Below are positions 53,020 to 64,000 of a stretch of DNA of 64,000 nt, piece after piece. The stretch comes from Siphonodentalium dalli. Lineage: Eukaryota; Mollusca; Scaphopoda; Gadilida; Siphonodentaliidae. A program made the translations under genes and the position numbers. The notes beneath the pieces were generated by a model, which did not search any database, had not been told where the DNA came from, and worked only from the letters and a program-made list of their open reading frames with translations. The stretch's first letter is position 1; each line of letters begins with the position of its first letter. The stretch spans positions 119,607 to 183,606 of the forward strand of contig CP136068.1 in the NCBI GenBank assembly GCA_032622095.1. Reading direction: 5' to 3'.

Positions 53020-56000
53020 GGATACCTATATATGTGTGTGGTGGTGATAACTATATATGTGTGTGGTGGGGATACCTATATATGTATGTGGTGGGGAGAC
53101 CTATATATGTATGTGGTGGGGATACCTATATGTGTGTGGTGGTGATACCTAAATATGTATGTGGTGGGGATACATATAGATGTGTGTGGTGAGGAGACCT
53201 ATATATGTATGTGGTGGGGATACCTATATATGTGTGTTGTGGGGATACCTATATATGTGTGTGGTGGCGATACCTATATATGTGTGTGGTGGGGATACAT
53301 ATAGATGTGTGTGGTGGGGATACCTATATATGTGTGTGGTGGGGATACCTATAGATGTATGTGGTGGGGATACCTATATACGTGTGTGGTGGGGATACCT
53401 ATATATGTATTTGGTGGAGATACCTATATATGTATGTGGCGGGGATACCTATATATGTATGTGGTGGGGATACCTATATATGTACGTGGTGGGGATACTT
53501 ATATGTGTGTGGTGGTGATACCTATATATGTATGTGGTGGGGATACATATAGATGTGTGTGGTGTGGAGACCTATATATGTGTGTGGTGGTGATACCTAT
53601 ATATGTATATGGTGGGGATACCTATTGATGTATGTGGTGTGGATACCTATCGGTGATACATATAGATGTGTATGGTGGGGATACCTATAGATGTATATGG
53701 TGGGGATACCTATATATGTATGTGGTGGGGATACCTATATATGTGTGTGGCGGTGTTACATATAGAGCTGTACGGTGGGGATACCTATATATGTGAGAGG
53801 TGGGGATACCTATATATGTGTGTGGTGAGGATACCTATATGTGTGTGGTGGGGATACATATAAATGTATGTGGTGGGGATACCTATATATGTGTGTGGTG
53901 GGGATACCTATATATGTATGTGGCGGTGATACATATAGATGTGTGTGGTGGGGATACCTATAGATGTATGTGGTGGGGATACCTATATATGTATGTGGTG
54001 GTGATACCTATAGATGTATGTGGTGGGGATAACTATATATATGTGTGGAGGTGATACATATAGATGTGTATGGTGGGGATACCTATATATGTGTGTGGTG
54101 GGGATACCTATATATGTATGTGGCGGTGATACATATAGATGTTTGTGGTGGGGATACCTATAGATGTATGTGGTGGGGATACCTATAGATGTGTGTGGTG
54201 GTGATACCTATATATTTATGAGGTGGGGATACATATAGATGTGTGGGTGAGGAGACCTATATATGTATGTGGTGGGGATACCTATATATGTATGTGGTGG
54301 GGATACCTATATATGTATGTGTTGGGGTTATCTATATATGTATGTGGTGGTGATACCTATAGATGTGTGTTGTGGGTATACCTATATGTGTGTGGTGTGG
54401 ATACCTATATGTATGTGGCGGGGATACCTATATGTGTGTGGTGGTGATACCTATATATGTATGTGGTGGGGATACCTATATATGTATGTGGTGGGGATAC
54501 CTATAGATGTGTGTGGCGGGGATACCTATAGATGTATGTGGTGGGGATACCTATAGATGTATGTGGTGGGGATACCTATAGATGTATGTGGTGGTGATAC
54601 CTATAGATGTCTGTGGCGGGGATACCTATATGTGTGTGGTGGGGATACATATAGATGTATGTGGTGGGGATATCTATATATGTGTGTGGTGGGGATACCT
54701 ATATATGTGTGTGGTGGGGATTCCTATAGATGTATGTGGTGGGGATACCTATATACGTGTGTGGTGAGGATACCTATAGATGTGTGTGGCGGGGATACAT
54801 ATAGATGTATGTGGTGGGGATACCTATAGATGTATGTGGTGGATATACCTATAGATGTATGTGGTGGTGATACCTATAGATGTATGTGGTGGTGATACCT
54901 ATAAATGTGTGTGGCGGGGATACTTTAATGTGTGTGGTGGGGATACCTATAGATGTATGTGGTGGGGATACCTATATATGTGTGTGGTGGGAATATCTAT
55001 ATATGTGTGTGGAGGGTATACCTATAGATGTATGTGGTGGGGATACCTATATATGTGTGTGGTGAGGATACCTATAGACGTGTGTGGCGGGGATACCTAT
55101 AGATGTATGTGGTGGGGATACCTATAGATGTATATGGTGGGGATACCTATAGATTTATGTGGTGGTGATACCTATAGATGTATGTGGTGGTGATACCTAT
55201 AGATGTATGTGGCGGGGATACCTATATATGTTTGTGGTGAGGATACCTATAAATGTGTGTGGTGAGAATACCTATATGTGTGTGGTGGTGATACCTATAG
55301 ATGTATGTGGTGGGGATACCTATATATGTGTGTGGTGGGGATACCTATAGATGTGTGTGGTGGGGATACCTATAGATGTGTGTGGTGGGGATACCTATAG
55401 ATGTGTGTGGTGGGGATACCTATATATGTGAGTGGTGGGGATACCTATAGATGTGTGTGGTGGGGATACCTATATATGTATGTGGTGGGGATACCTATAT
55501 ATGTATGTGGTGTGGATACCTATAGATGTGTGTGGTGGGGATACCTATAGATATGTGTGGTGGGGATACCTATATATGTGTGTGGTGGGGATACCTATAT
55601 ATGTGTGTGGTGGGGATACCTATATATGTGTGTGGTGGGGATACCTATATATGTGTGTGGTGGGGATAACTATATATGTATGTGGTGGGGATACCTATAC
55701 ATGTACGTGGTGGGGATACTTATATGTGTGTGGTGGTGATACCTATATATGTATGTGGTGGGGATACATATAGATGTGTGTGGTGTGGAGACCTATATAT
55801 GTGTGTGGTGGTGATTCCTATATATGTATTTGGTGGGGATACCTATATGTATGTGGTGGGGAGACCTATATATGTGTGTGGTGGTGATACATATATATGT
55901 GTGTGGTGAGGAGACCTATATATGTATGTGGTGGGGAGACCTATATATGTGTGTGGTGGTGATACCTATAGATGTATGTGGTGGGGATACCTATACATGT

Positions 56001-56230
56001 ACGTGGTTGGGATACTTATATGTGTGTGGTGGTGATACCTATATATGTATGTGGTGGGGATACATATAGATGTGAGTGGTGTGGAGACCTATATATGTGT
56101 GTGGTGGTGATACCTATATATGTACGTGGTGGGGATACTTATATGTATGTGGTGGGGAGACCTATATATGTGTGTGGTGGTGATACATATAGATGTGTGT
56201 GGTGAGGAGACCTATATATGTATGTGGTGG
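53020..56230 (+). repeat. Family B long duplication, copy 1
   Basis: Matches 58,644-61,854 at 5,624 then 5,623 bp. Shared rare features are TATACGTGTGTGG, the truncated unit CCTATCGGTGATAC (about 53,646 and 59,270), GAGCTGTACGG, GTGGGTGAGGAGACC, ATACTTTAATG and TATAGACGTGTGTGG. I noted about eight substitutions plus one 1-bp indel over 3.2 kb. Copy-specific changes include GATGTCTGTGG near 54,610 and GATAACTATATATG near 55,667. Confidence 0.87.
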
Positions 56231-57270
56231 GGAGACCTATATATGTGTGTGGTGGGGATACCTATATATGTGTGTGGTGGTGATACCTATATATGTGTGT
56301 GGTGGGGATACCTATATATGTATGTGGTGGGGAGACCTATATATGTGTGTGGTGGTGATACCTATAGATGTATGTGGTGGGGATGGTGGGGATACCTATA
56401 TATGTATGTGGTGGGGAGACCTATATATGTATGTGGTGGGGATACCTATATGTATGTGGTGGTGATACCTATATATGTATGTGATGGGAATACCTATATA
56501 TGTATGTGATGGGAATACCTGTAGATGTGTGTGGTGAGGAGACCTATATATGTATGTGGTGGGGATACCTATATGTGTGTGGTGGTGATACCTAAATATG
56601 TATGTGGTGGGGATACATATAGATGTGTGTTGTGAGGAGACCTATATATGTATGTGGTGGGGATACCTATATATGTGTGTTGTGGGGATACCTATAGATG
56701 TGTGTGGTGGCGATACCTATATATGTGTGTGGTGGGGATACATATAGATGTGTGTGGTGGGGATACCTATATATGTGTGTGGTGGGGATACCTATAGATG
56801 TATGTGGTGGGGATACCTATATACGTGTGTGGTGGGGATACCTATATATGTATTTGGTGGAAATACCTATATATGTATGTGGCGGGGATACCTATATATG
56901 TATGTGGTGGGGATACCTATATATGTACGTGGTGGGGATACTTATATGTGTGTGGTGGTGATACCTATATATGTGTGTGGCGGTGATACATATAGATGTG
57001 TATGGTGGGGATACCTATAGATGTATATGGTGGGGATACCTATAGATGTATGTGGTGGGGATACCTATATATGTGTGTGGCGGTGATACATATAGAGCTG
57101 TACGGTGGGGATACCTATATATGTGTGTGGTGAGGATACCTATATGTGTGTGGTGGGGATACATATAAATGTATGTGGTGGGGATACCTATATATGTGTG
57201 TGGTGGGGATACCTATATATGTATGTGGCGGTGATACATATAGATGTGTGTGGTGGGGATACCTATAGAT
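56231..57270 (+). repeat. Family B mosaic with a 9-bp slippage insertion
   Basis: Units from about 56,640 to 56,960 match both 53,200-53,520 (offset 3,443) and 58,820-59,140 (offset 2,181). Near 56,380-56,396 the text GTGGTGGGGATGGTGGGG contains a repeated GGTGGGGAT, a 9-bp slippage product found nowhere else. Downstream, GAGCTGTACGG units lead into the B block. Confidence 0.7.
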
Positions 57271-58364
57271 GTGTGTGGTGGGGATACCTATATATGTATG
57301 TGGTGGTGATACCTATAGATGTATGTGGTGGGGATAACTATATATGTGTGTGGCGGTGATACATATAGATGTGTATGGTGGGGATACCTATATATGTGTG
57401 TGGTGGGGATACCTATATATGTATGTGGCGGTGATACATATAGATGTGTGTGGTGGGGATTACTATAGATGTATGTGGTGGGAATACCTATAGATGTGTG
57501 TGGTGGGGAGACGTATATATGTATGTGGAGGGGATACCTATATGTGTGTGGTGGTGATACCTATATATTTATGTGGCGGGGATACATATAGATGTGTGTG
57601 TGAGGAGACCTATATATGTATGTGGTGGGGATACCTATATATGTATGTGGTGGGGATACCTATATATTTATGTGTTGGGGTTATCTATATATGTATGTGG
57701 TGGTGATACCTATAGATGTGTGTTGTGGGTATACCTATATGTGTGTGGTGGGGATACCTATATGTATGTGGCGGGGATAACTATATGTTTGTGGTGGTGA
57801 TACCAATATATGTATGTGGTGGGGATACCTATATATGTGTGTGGCGGGGATACCTATATGTGTGTGGTGGGGATACATATAGATGTATGTGGTGGGGATA
57901 TCTATATATGTGTGTGGTGGGGATACCTATATATGTGTGTGGTGGGGATACCTATAGATGTATGTGGTGGGGATACCTATATATGTGTGTGGTGAGGATA
58001 CCTATAGATGTGTGTGGCGGGGATACATATAGATGTATGTGGTGGGGATACCTATAGATGTATGTGGTGGGGATACCTATAGATGTATGTGGTGGTGATA
58101 CCTATAGATGTATGTGGTGGTGATACCTATAAATGTGTGTGGCGGGGATACTTTTATGTGTGTGGTGGGGATACATATAGATGTATGTGGTGGGGATACC
58201 TATATATGTGTGTGGTGGGAATATCTATATATGTGTGTGGAGGGTATACCTATAGATGTATGTGGTGGGGATACCTATATATGTATGTGGTGGGGATACC
58301 TATATATGTGAGTGGTGGGGATACCTATAGATGTATGTGGTGGGGATACCTATATATGTATGTG
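57271..58364 (+). repeat. Family B block, copy 2 (6,096-bp offset)
   Basis: Twin of 51,175-52,268, with its GTGTTGGGGTTATC unit at about 57,673. It runs on into two GTGAGTGG units about 75 bp apart, where copy 1 instead enters the family A fragment. Confidence 0.85.
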
Positions 58365-58643
58365 GTGGGGATACCTATATATGTGAGTGGTGGGGATACC
58401 TATAGATGTATGTGGTGGGGATACCTATATATGTATGTGGTGGGGATACCTATATATGTATGTGGTGTGGATACCTATAGATGTGTGTGGTGGGGATACC
58501 TATAGATGTGTGTGGTGGGGATACCTATATATGTGTGTGGTGGGGATACCTATATATGTGTGTGGTGGGGATACCAATAGATGTATGTGGTGGGGATACC
58601 TATATATGTGTGTGGTGGTGATACCTATATATGTGTGTGGTGG
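58365..58643 (+). repeat. Family B link, uninserted form
   Basis: Ordinary B units (GTGAGTGG, GGTGTGGATACC, GATACCAATAG) join the two duplicated B blocks. No family A unit is present, so this is the comparison state for 52,269-53,019. Confidence 0.7.
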
Positions 58644-61600
58644 GGATACCTATATATGTGTGTGGTGGTGATAACTATATATGTGTGTGGTGGGGATACC
58701 TATATATGTATGTGGTGGGGAGACCTATATATGTATGTGGTGGGGATACCTATATGTGTGTGGTGGTGATACCTAAATATGTATGTGGTGGGGATACATA
58801 TAGATGTGTGTGGTGAGGAGACCTATATATGTATGTGGTGGGGATACCTATATATGTGTGTTGTGGGGATACCTATAGATGTGTGTGGTGGCGATACCTA
58901 TATATGTGTGTGGTGGGGATACATATAGATGTGTGTGGTGGGGATACCTATATATGTGTGTGGTGGGGATACCTATAGATGTATGTGGTGGGGATACCTA
59001 TATACGTGTGTGGTGGGGATACCTATATATGTATTTGGTGGAGATACCTATATATGTATGTGGCGGGGATACCTATATATGTATGTGGTGGGGATACCTA
59101 TATATGTACGTGGTGGGGATACTTATATGTGTGTGGTGGTGATACCTATATATGTATGTGGTGGGGATACATATAGATGTGTGTGGTGTGGAGACCTATA
59201 TATGTGTGTGGTGGTGATACCTATATATGTATATGGTGGGGATACCTATTGATGTATGTGGTGTGGATACCTATCGGTGATACATATAGATGTGTATGGT
59301 GGGGATACCTATAGATGTATATGGTGGGGATACCTATATATGTATGTGGTGGGGATACCTATATATGTGTGTGGCGGTGTTACATATAGAGCTGTACGGT
59401 GGGGATACCTATATATGTGAGAGGTGGGGATACCTATATATGTGTGTGGTGAGGATACCTATATGTGTGTGGTGGGGATACATATAAATGTATGTGGTGG
59501 GGATACCTATATATGTGTGTGGTGGGATACCTATATATGTATGTGGCGGTGATACATATAGATGTGTGTGGTGGGGATACCTATAGATGTATGTGGTGGG
59601 GATACCTATATATGTATGTGGTGGTGATACCTATAGATGTATGTGGTGGGGATAACTATATATATGTGTGGAGGTGATACATATAGATGTGTATGGTGGG
59701 GATACCTATATATGTGTGTGGTGGGGATACCTATATATGTATGTGGCGATGATACATATAGATGTTTGTGGTGGGGATACCTATAGATGTATGTGGTGGG
59801 GATACCTATAGATGTGTGTGGTGGTGATACCTATATATTTATGAGGTGCGGATACATATAGATGTGTGGGTGAGGAGACCTATATATGTATGTGGTGGGG
59901 ATACCTATATATGTATGTGGTGGGGATACCTATATATGTATGTGTTGGGGTTATCTATATATGTATGTGGTGGTGATACCTATAGATGTGTGTTGTGGGT
60001 ATACCTATATGTGTGTGGTGTGGATACCTATATGTATGTGGCGGGGATACCTATATGTGTGTGGTGGTGATACCTATATATGTATGTGGTGGGGATACCT
60101 ATATATGTATGTGGTGGGGATACCTATAGATGTGTGTGGCGGGGATACCTATAGATGTATGTGGTGGGGATACCTATAGATGTATGTGGTGGGGATACCT
60201 ATAGATGTATGTGGTGGTGATACCTATAGATGTGTGTGGCGGGGATACCTATATGTGTGTGGTGGGGATACATATAGATGTATGTGGTGGGGATATCTAT
60301 ATATGTGTGTGGTGGGGATACCTATATATGTGTGTGGTGGGGATTCCTATAGATGTATGTGGTGGGGATACCTATATACGTGTGTGGTGAGGATACCTAT
60401 ATATGTGTGTGGCGGGGATACATATAGATGTATGTGGTGGGGATACCTATAGATGTATGTGGTGGGGATACCTATAGATGTATGTGGTGGTGATACCTAT
60501 AGATGTATGTGGTGGTGATACCTATAAATGTGTGTGGCGGGGATACTTTAATGTGTGTGGTGGGGATACCTATAGATGTATGTGGTGGGGATACCTATAT
60601 ATGTGTGTGGTGGGAATATCTATATATGTGTGTGGAGGGTATACCTATAGATGTATGTGGTGGGGATACCTATATATGTGTGTGGTGAGGATACCTATAG
60701 ACGTGTGTGGCGGGGATACCTATAGATGTATGTGGTGGGGATACCTATAGATGTATATGGTGGGGATACCTATAGATTTATGTGGTGGTGATACCTATAG
60801 ATGTATGTGGTGGTGATACCTATAGATGTATGTGGCGGGGATACCTATATATGTTTGTGGTGAGGATACCTATAAATGTGTGTGGTGAGAATACCTATAT
60901 GTGTGTGGTGGTGATACCTATAGATGTATGTGGTGGGGATACCTATATATGTGTGTGGTGGGGATACCTATAGATGTGTGTGGTGGGGATACCTATAGAT
61001 GTGTGTGGTGGGGATACCTATAGATGTGTGTGGTGGGGATACCTATATATGTGAGTGGTGGGGATACCTATAGATGTGTGTGGTGGGGATACCTATATAT
61101 GTATGTGGTGGGGATACCTATATATGTATGTGGTGTGGATACCTATAGATGTGTGTGGTGGGGATACCTATAGATATGTGTGGTGGGGATACCTATATAT
61201 GTGTGTGGTGGGGATACCTATATATGTGTGTGGTGGGGATACCTATATATGTGTGTGGTGGGGATACCTATATATGTGTGTGGTGGGGATACCTATATAT
61301 GTATGTGGTGGGGATACCTATACATGTACGTGGTGGGGATACTTATATGTGTGTGGTGGTGATACCTATATATGTATGTGGTGGGGATACATATAGATGT
61401 GTGTGGTGTGGAGACCTATATATGTGTGTGGTGGTGATTCCTATATATGTATTTGGTGGGGATACCTATATGTATGTGGTGGGGAGACCTATATATGTGT
61501 GTGGTGGTGATACATATATATGTGTGTGGTGAGGAGACCTATATATGTATGTGGTGGGGAGACCTATATATGTGTGTGGTGGTGATACCTATAGATGTAT

Positions 61601-61854
61601 GTGGTGGGGATACCTATACATGTACGTGGTGGGGATACTTATATGTGTGTGGTGGTGATACCTATATATGTATGTGGTGGGGATACATATAGATGTGAGT
61701 GGTGTGGAGACCTATATATGTGTGTGGTGGTGATACCTATATATGTACGTGGTGGGGATACTTATATGTATGTGGTGGGGAGACCTATATATGTGTGTGG
61801 TGGTGATACATATAGATGTGTGTGGTGAGGAGACCTATATATGTATGTGGTGGG
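58644..61854 (+). repeat. Family B long duplication, copy 2
   Basis: Twin of 53,020-56,230. The offset drops by one at a 24-bp unit, GTGTGTGGTGGGATACC near 59,521. Private changes include GGCGATGATAC near 59,748 and GAGGTGCGGATAC near 59,845. Its GTGTTGGGGTTATC unit is at about 59,943. Confidence 0.87.
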
Positions 61855-63640
61855 GATACCTATATATGTGTGTGGTGGGGATACCTATATATGTATGTGG
61901 CGGTGATACATATAGATGTGTGTGGTGGGGATACCTATAGATGTGTGTGGTGGGGATACCTATATATGTATGTGGTGGTGATACCTATAGATGTATGTGG
62001 TGGGGATAACTATATATGTGTGTGGCGGTGATACATATAGATGTGTATGGTGGGGATACCTATATATGTGTGTGGTGGGGATACCTATATATGTATGTGG
62101 CGGTGATACATATAGATGTGTGTGGTGGTGATACCTATAGATGTATGTGGTGGGGATACCTATAGATGTGTGTGGTGGTGATACCTATATATTTATGTGG
62201 TGGGGATACATATAGATGTGTGTGTGAGGAGACCTATATATGTATGTGGTGGGGATACCTATATATGTATGTGGTGGGGATACCTATATATGTATGTGTT
62301 GGGGTTATCTATATATGTATGTGGTGGTGATACCTATAGATGTGTGTTGTGGGTATACCTATATGTGTGTGGTGTGGATACCTATATGTATGTGGCCGGG
62401 ATACCTATATGTGTGTGGTGGTGATACCTATATATGTATGTGGTGGGAATACCTATATATGTATGTGGTGGGAATACCTATAGATGTGTGTGGCGGGGAT
62501 ACCTATAGATGTATGTGGTGGGGATACCTATAGATGTATGTGGTGGGGATACCTATAGATGTATGTGGTGGTGATACCTATAGATGTGTGTGGCGGGGAT
62601 ACCTATATGTGTGTGGTGGGGATACCTATAGATGTACGTGGTGGGGATATCTATATATGTGTGTGGTGGGGATACCTATATATGTGTGTGGTGGGGATAC
62701 ATATAGATGTATGTGGTGGGGATACCTATATATGTGTGTGGTGAGAATACCTATAGATGTGTGTGGCGGGGATACATATAGATGTATGTGGTGGGGATAC
62801 CTATAGATGTATTTGGTGGGGATACCTATAGATGTATGTGGTGGTGATACCTATAGATGTATGTGGTGGTGATACTTATAAATGTGTGTGGCGGGGATAC
62901 TTATATGTGTGTGGTGGGGATACCTATAGATGTATGTGATGGGGATACCTATATATGTGTGTGGTGGGGATACCTATATATGTGTGTGGTGGGTATACCT
63001 ATAGATGTATGTGGTGGGGATACCTATATATGTGTGTGGTGAGGATACCTATAGACGTGTGTGGCGGGGATACCTATAGATGTATGTGGTGGGATACCTA
63101 TAGATGTATATGGTAGGGATACCTATAGATGTATGTGGTGGTGATACCTATAGATGTATGTGGTGGCGATACCTATATATGTATGTGGCGGGGATACCTA
63201 TATATGTTTGTGGTGAGGATACCTATATATGTGTGTGGTGAGGATACCTATATGTGTGTGGTGGGGATACCAATAGATGTATGTGGTGGGGATACCTATA
63301 TATGTGTGTGGTGGGGATACCTATAGATGTGTGTGGTGGGGATACCAATAGATGTGTGTGGTGGGGATACCTGTAGATGTGTGTGGTGGGGATACCTATA
63401 TATGTGTGTGGTGGGGATACCTATATATGTATGTGGTTGGGATACCTATATATGTGTGTGGTGCTGATTCCTATATATGTATGTGGTGGGGATACCTATA
63501 TATGTACGTGGTGGGGATACTTATATGTGTGTGGTGGTGATACCTATATATGTATGTGGTGGGGATACAATAGATGTGTGTGGTATGGAGACCTATATAT
63601 GTGTGTGGTGGTGATACCTATATATGTATGTGGTGGGGAT
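61855..63640 (+). repeat. Third family B copy
   Basis: From about 62,224 the order follows 59,870-61,000 at 2,354 bp (62,240/59,886, 62,534/60,180) but with clearly more substitutions than the two close copies, for example GGCCGGGATACC near 62,395 and ATACTTATATGTG in place of ATACTTTAATG near 62,900. It is therefore the more distant relative. Confidence 0.78.
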
Positions 63641-64000
63641 ACCTATTGATGTATGTGGTGTGGATACCTATCGGTGATACATATAGATGTGTATGGTGGG
63701 GATACCTATAGATGTATATGGTGGGGATACCTATAGATGTATGTGGTGGGGATACCTATATATGTGTGTGGCGGTGATACATATAGAGGTGTACGGTGGG
63801 GATACCTATATATGTGAGAGGTTGGGATACCTATATATGTGTGTGGTGAGGATACCTATATGTGTGTGGTGGGGATACATATAAATGTATGTGGTGGGGA
63901 TACCTATATATGTGTGTGGTGGGGATACCTATATATGTATGTGGCGGTGATACATATAGATGTGTGTGGTGGGGATACCTATAGATGTATGTGGTGGGGA
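63641..64000 (+). repeat. Family B fragment cut by the right window edge
   Basis: Begins near the truncated unit CCTATCGGTGATAC at about 63,667, seen also at 53,646 and 59,270, and continues with GTGTATGG, GAGGTGTACGG and GTGAGAGG units. The array continues past the window end. Confidence 0.75.

Larger units (their letters stand above)
1..64000 (+). repeat. 25-bp tandem repeat array (minisatellite/satellite), whole window
   Basis: Every part of the window is built from head-to-tail copies of a 25-bp unit, GTGGTGGGGATACC then TATATATGTAT, in one orientation. About 2,560 nominal units fit; most are exactly 25 bp, with scattered units of about 17-28 bp. The consensus holds 9 T, 8 G, 6 A and 2 C, so it is 40% GC with a strong G-over-C skew on this strand and no CpG. 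Frequent variants are T5C (GGCGGGG), G8T (GGTGGTGA), T19G (TATAGATG) and A24G (TGTGTGTGG). No unique spacer, mobile element, RNA gene or coding gene is visible, and both array edges lie outside the window. What is seen is a satellite; a centromeric, subtelomeric or interstitial location is inference. Confidence 0.98.
49701..64000 (+). repeat. Family B higher-order repeat domain
   Basis: From about 49.7 kb the variant units change. Typical B signposts are GTGTTGGGGTTATC (gggg at 51,581, 54,324, 57,677, 59,947 and 62,301), GTGTGTTGTGGGTATACC, GGCGGTGATACATATAG paired with GTGTATGGTGGGG, ATACTTTTATG or ATACTTTAATG, and GAGCTGTACGG. The spacing of the first signpost is 2,743, 3,353, 2,270 and 2,354 bp, so B also has a period of roughly 2.3-3.4 kb. 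Some B units recur inside A (for example ACCTAAATATG beside AATACATATAG near 15.4, 16.9 and 49.7 kb), so the families share ancestry. The unit is the same 25 bp in the same orientation. Confidence 0.85.

Noticed and set aside
1-64000. Hundreds of + strand open reading frames of 60-181 codons as genes
   Set aside because: All are the same 25-residue cycle in shifting frames, start at repeat ATG/TTG/GTG codons, end at unit variants, overlap each other in three phases, and have no unique ends or codon-level constraint.
1-64000. CRISPR array (direct repeats of about 25 bp)
   Set aside because: Units abut directly with no unique spacers, and there are no cas genes or leader.
1-64000. TATA-box promoters at each CTATATATG
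   Set aside because: The motif occurs in nearly every unit as part of the repeat and has no transcription unit downstream.
1-64000. G-quadruplex array from the GGTGGGG runs
   Set aside because: There is one run of four G per 25 bp, with about 21 nt between runs, so canonical four-run folding with short loops is not met. Only weak two-tetrad forms would be possible.
1-64000. Telomeric or Chi-like motif in GTGGTGGGG
   Set aside because: The unit does not match TTAGGG-type telomere repeats, and the Chi octamer GCTGGTGG is not part of the consensus.

Overview
The whole 64 kb window is one uninterrupted tandem repeat, a minisatellite or satellite array with a unit of 25 bp. The consensus unit on the + strand is GTGGTGGGGATACC followed by TATATATGTAT. 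All units point the same way, about 2,560 nominal copies fit, and I found no unique DNA, transposon, RNA gene or flanking gene. An array this long, head-to-tail and G-over-C skewed points to a eukaryotic nuclear genome, in heterochromatic, subtelomeric or centromere-like DNA, assembled from long reads. I cannot name the species or chromosome.

I call no protein-coding gene. Many + strand open frames of 60-181 codons exist, but they follow from the repeat. Because 25 is one more than a multiple of 3, each unit shifts the frame by one, and the same 25-residue peptide is read every 75 bp in all three + frames. Two common unit variants (TATAGATG and GGTGGTGA) create TAG or TGA in one frame each and end these frames at arbitrary places. 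The complement of the consensus carries TAG in every unit, which explains why the - strand has no long frames.

The real information is in the order of unit variants. Four positions in the unit vary often (T/C at 5, G/T at 8, T/G at 19, A/G at 24), and rarer variants act as signposts. They show two higher-order repeat (HOR) families. Family A fills about 1-49.7 kb. It is anchored by a very divergent unit, CTATAGTTGTGCCTGGCGG, found about 26 times at spacings from 0.4 to 3.3 kb, with near-complete copies of about 2.74-3.03 kb. Family B fills about 49.7-64 kb. It carries GTGTTGGGGTTATC at 51,581, 54,324, 57,677, 59,947 and 62,301 (gggg start), and units of the type GTGGCGGTGATACATATAG.

On top of this are recent segmental duplications, several above 99% identical: 1,528 bp at 14.1-17.2 kb, 1,546 bp at 26.3-29.4 kb, 3,031 bp at 32.4-38.5 kb, and 3.2 kb at 53.0-56.2 versus 58.6-61.9 kb. 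There are also older offsets of 1,994, 2,365, 2,629, 4,360, 8,772 and about 16,100 bp. The array looks like the product of repeated unequal exchange and slippage. A short family A piece embedded in family B at about 52.3-52.5 kb suggests ectopic exchange. The first 9 kb has an excess of isolated 1-bp insertions that may be assembly error. I saw no sign of an encoded biological system; the interest lies in array evolution and in the annotation trap it sets.
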